DNA from: Thermoplasmata archaeon
GTDB lineage: Archaea; Thermoplasmatota; Thermoplasmata; UBA184
Direction: 5' to 3'
Length of the DNA stretch: 7,330 nt
NCBI GenBank assembly: GCA_021827545.1
Contig: JAKAVH010000021.1
Location: 1 to 7,330 of the forward strand
Made by a program: the position numbers and the translations under genes
The notes under the pieces: model-generated
What the model was told of the DNA's origin: nothing
Seen by the model: the letters and a program-made list of their open reading frames with translations, nothing else
The model's database searches: none
Part shown: positions 6,005 to 7,330 of the stretch, piece by piece
How positions within the stretch are numbered: the stretch's first letter is position 1
Layout of the letters: each line of letters starts with the position of its first letter

Positions 6005-6217
6005 TCAGGACGGATACCGGTCGAGCCGGGGATCGTCGAGCATGAACTCCTCTCCGCAAGCCTCGCAGCGGACGTAGCAGTGGACGTCGCCCGAGATCGG
6101 TTCGCTGGTCACGCCCCCGCACTCAGGACATCGCCGGCGAAGACCGGTGGGCGCGAACGGGGTCGTTTCCCCGCGAACCGTCTCCCCTCCGGCCGGTTCG
6201 CTCCGCTCGGTCGTCAC
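6005..6217 (-). CDS. Small zinc-ribbon protein coupled to acetyl-CoA synthetase
   Basis: A 70-residue protein with a GTG start at 6215-6217. The GTG shares four bases (GTGA) with the acetyl-CoA synthetase stop, so translation is likely coupled; there is no separate ribosome site. Residues 1-27 are polar and probably disordered. Residues 30-54 form a zinc ribbon with two CxxC knuckles, CPEC (30-33) and CEAC (51-54), separated by 17 residues. The acidic tail FMLDDPRLDRYPS follows. Four cysteines with this spacing normally bind one structural zinc. Such ribbons occur in transcription factors, RNA-binding proteins and small regulators, but the sequence alone does not say which. The tight linkage to the synthetase suggests a related role or simple co-transcription. 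The reading frame stays open upstream inside the synthetase gene, but the GTG at the junction is the only sensible start. Confidence 0.75.
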   Translation of the reverse strand: MTTERSEPAGGETVRGETTPFAPTGLRRRCPECGGVTSEPISGDVHCYVRCEACGEEFMLDDPRLDRYPS

Positions 6218-7330
6218 TCCGTATGACCGAACGCGCGGATATCCTGAGGCCCTTCCTTGGTCGCGACGGGTTGGGCGCCCTGTACCGCGACCCGGATCTG
6301 CTCGACCACGTCGGGGTTCGCCAAGGTCGTGATATCGCCGATCGCCATCCGGTTCGAGATCGAAGCGAGGACCCGACGCATGATCTTGCCGGACCGGGTC
6401 TTCGGCATGTCCGACACGATCCAGACCGTCTTCGGCCGGGCGATCTTGCCGATATTCGTCTCGATGGCGTGCACGACCTTCTGCTTCACGGCCTCGGACG
6501 GATGCACGCCGGGCTTCAGCGCGACGTAGACTTCGGGAAGGCGGCCCTTCACCTCGTCCGCGACGGGAACGACCGCCGCCTCCGCGATCTCGGGAACGGT
6601 CAGGCACGCCGATTCGAGCTCCTTCGTTCCGAGTCGGTGCCCGGCGACATTGATCACATCGTCGATCCGACCCAGGATCCGGTAGTAGCCGTCCGCGGCC
6701 TGCATCGCGCCGTCCCCCGCCATGTACGGCCAGTCCCGCCAATCCTTGCTCTTCGGGTTCTTGCAATACTTCTGGAAATACGTCCGGACGTACCGGTCCG
6801 GGTCCCCCCAGATCGTCGCCATCAATCCGGGCCACGGGGCCCGGATACAGATGTAACCCGCCTTGTTCGCCCCGGCCGGGATCTCTTGGCCGTTCTCGTC
6901 GTAGATCACCGGGTGGATCCCGAGGACTCCCGGCCCGGCACTTCCCGGCTTCATCCGGTGCAGCCCCGGGGCCGTCGAGCAGAGGAACCCGCCGGTTTCC
7001 GTCTGCCACCAAGTATCGACGATCACCGCCTCGCCTTTCCCGACCGTGTGGTAGTACCACCGCCACGCCTCGGGTTCGATCGGCTCGCCGACCGTGGTCA
7101 TGTGCTTGAAGTGGTAGTTGTACTTCTTCGGCTCGTCCGGGCCGACCTTGCGGAGCATGCGAATCGCGGTCGGGGAGGTGTGGAAGATGTTGACGTTCAG
7201 CCGCTCCGCAATCCGCCACGGGCGCCCGGCGTCCGGATACGTCGGGACCCCCTCGTAGATCACCGACGTCGCCCCGAGGGCGAGCGGTCCGTAGACGATA
7301 AACGAGTGGCCGGTGATCCAGCCGATGTCG
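6214..7330 (-). CDS. acsA: Acetyl-CoA synthetase, AMP-forming (C-terminal part, 371 residues)
   Basis: Makes acetyl-CoA from acetate, ATP and CoA through an acetyl-adenylate in the cytoplasm. The N-terminal part lies beyond the right edge; the visible 371 residues are somewhat over half of a normal 630-660 residue enzyme. They begin in DIGWITGHSFIVYGPLALGA, typical of the family. Counting from the edge, the adenylate-forming motifs are VDTWWQTETGG (104-114, with the acetate-pocket tryptophans), YMAGDGA (202-208, ribose-binding Asp206), the hinge GRIDDVINVAGHRLGT (220-235), and PKTRSGKIMRR (309-319). Lys315 in that last motif is the catalytic lysine, known in relatives to be inactivated by acetylation. 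The WWQTETG wording favours acetate over longer acids, although propionyl-CoA synthetases are close relatives. The stop overlaps the start of the zinc-ribbon gene. Confidence 0.95.
   Translation of the reverse strand, partial: DIGWITGHSFIVYGPLALGATSVIYEGVPTYPDAGRPWRIAERLNVNIFHTSPTAIRMLRKVGPDEPKKYNYHFKHMTTVGEPIEPEAWRWYYHTVGKGEAVIVDTWWQTETGGFLCSTAPGLHRMKPGSAGPGVLGIHPVIYDENGQEIPAGANKAGYICIRAPWPGLMATIWGDPDRYVRTYFQKYCKNPKSKDWRDWPYMAGDGAMQAADGYYRILGRIDDVINVAGHRLGTKELESACLTVPEIAEAAVVPVADEVKGRLPEVYVALKPGVHPSEAVKQKVVHAIETNIGKIARPKTVWIVSDMPKTRSGKIMRRVLASISNRMAIGDITTLANPDVVEQIRVAVQGAQPVATKEGPQDIRAFGHTE

Noticed and set aside
5864..6226. Plus-strand frame of 120 codons overlapping the zinc-ribbon gene
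   Set aside because: It lies antisense to a gene with clear paired CxxC motifs and a precise overlap with its neighbour. Its own translation shows no recognisable motif.
6005..7219. 404-codon minus-strand frame running through the acetyl-CoA synthetase gene and ending in the zinc ribbon
   Set aside because: Upstream of 6217 it is an out-of-frame shadow of the synthetase with Arg/Gly/Asp-rich composition. Only the last 70 codons are a credible gene.

Overview
The window looks like a piece of a high-GC archaeal chromosome. All recognisable genes lie on the minus strand and read from high to low coordinates. The archaeal assignment rests on three things. First, a triosephosphate isomerase of the short archaeal type (about 225 residues, with NLKTY, VNHSE and AIEPPELIG motifs). 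Second, a GT4-GH57-GH15 cluster resembling the glycogen/alpha-glucan clusters known from Methanocaldococcus and Sulfolobus. Third, mostly absent Shine-Dalgarno sites, plus one BRE/TATA-like element. The exact lineage cannot be read from the sequence; a GC-rich member of Thermoplasmatota or a similar uncultured archaeon is a guess.

Layout in transcription order. (i) 7330-6214: C-terminal 371 residues of AMP-forming acetyl-CoA synthetase, coupled by a 4-base GTGA overlap to a 70-residue zinc-ribbon protein (6217-6005). (ii) 6004-5634: about 370 bases without a convincing gene, with a candidate promoter at 5671-5685. (iii) 5633-5418: an unrecognised 71-residue protein, followed 7 bases later by triosephosphate isomerase (5410-4733), whose start seems to be a non-canonical CTG. 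(iv) 4732-4355: a 378-base GC-rich leader with hairpins and an isolated Shine-Dalgarno-like site. (v) 4354 to the window edge: a tight operon of GT4 glycosyltransferase (probable glycogen synthase), GH57 alpha-amylase, GH15 glucoamylase and the first 37 codons of a ROK-family sugar kinase. The junctions are a 4-base overlap, a 25-base gap and an 8-base overlap.

Functionally, the operon in (v) contains polymer synthesis (GT4), endo-cleavage (GH57), release of glucose from chain ends (GH15) and probably phosphorylation of that glucose (ROK kinase). It can be read as a storage-glucan turnover cassette feeding glycolysis, to which the neighbouring triosephosphate isomerase also belongs. Acetyl-CoA synthetase sits at the two-carbon end of central metabolism. 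No mobile element, CRISPR array, tRNA or rRNA was seen. The points most worth a second look are the isomerase start and its small partner gene, the structured leader of the glucan operon, and the zinc-ribbon protein coupled to acetyl-CoA synthetase. None is strong evidence for an entirely new system.
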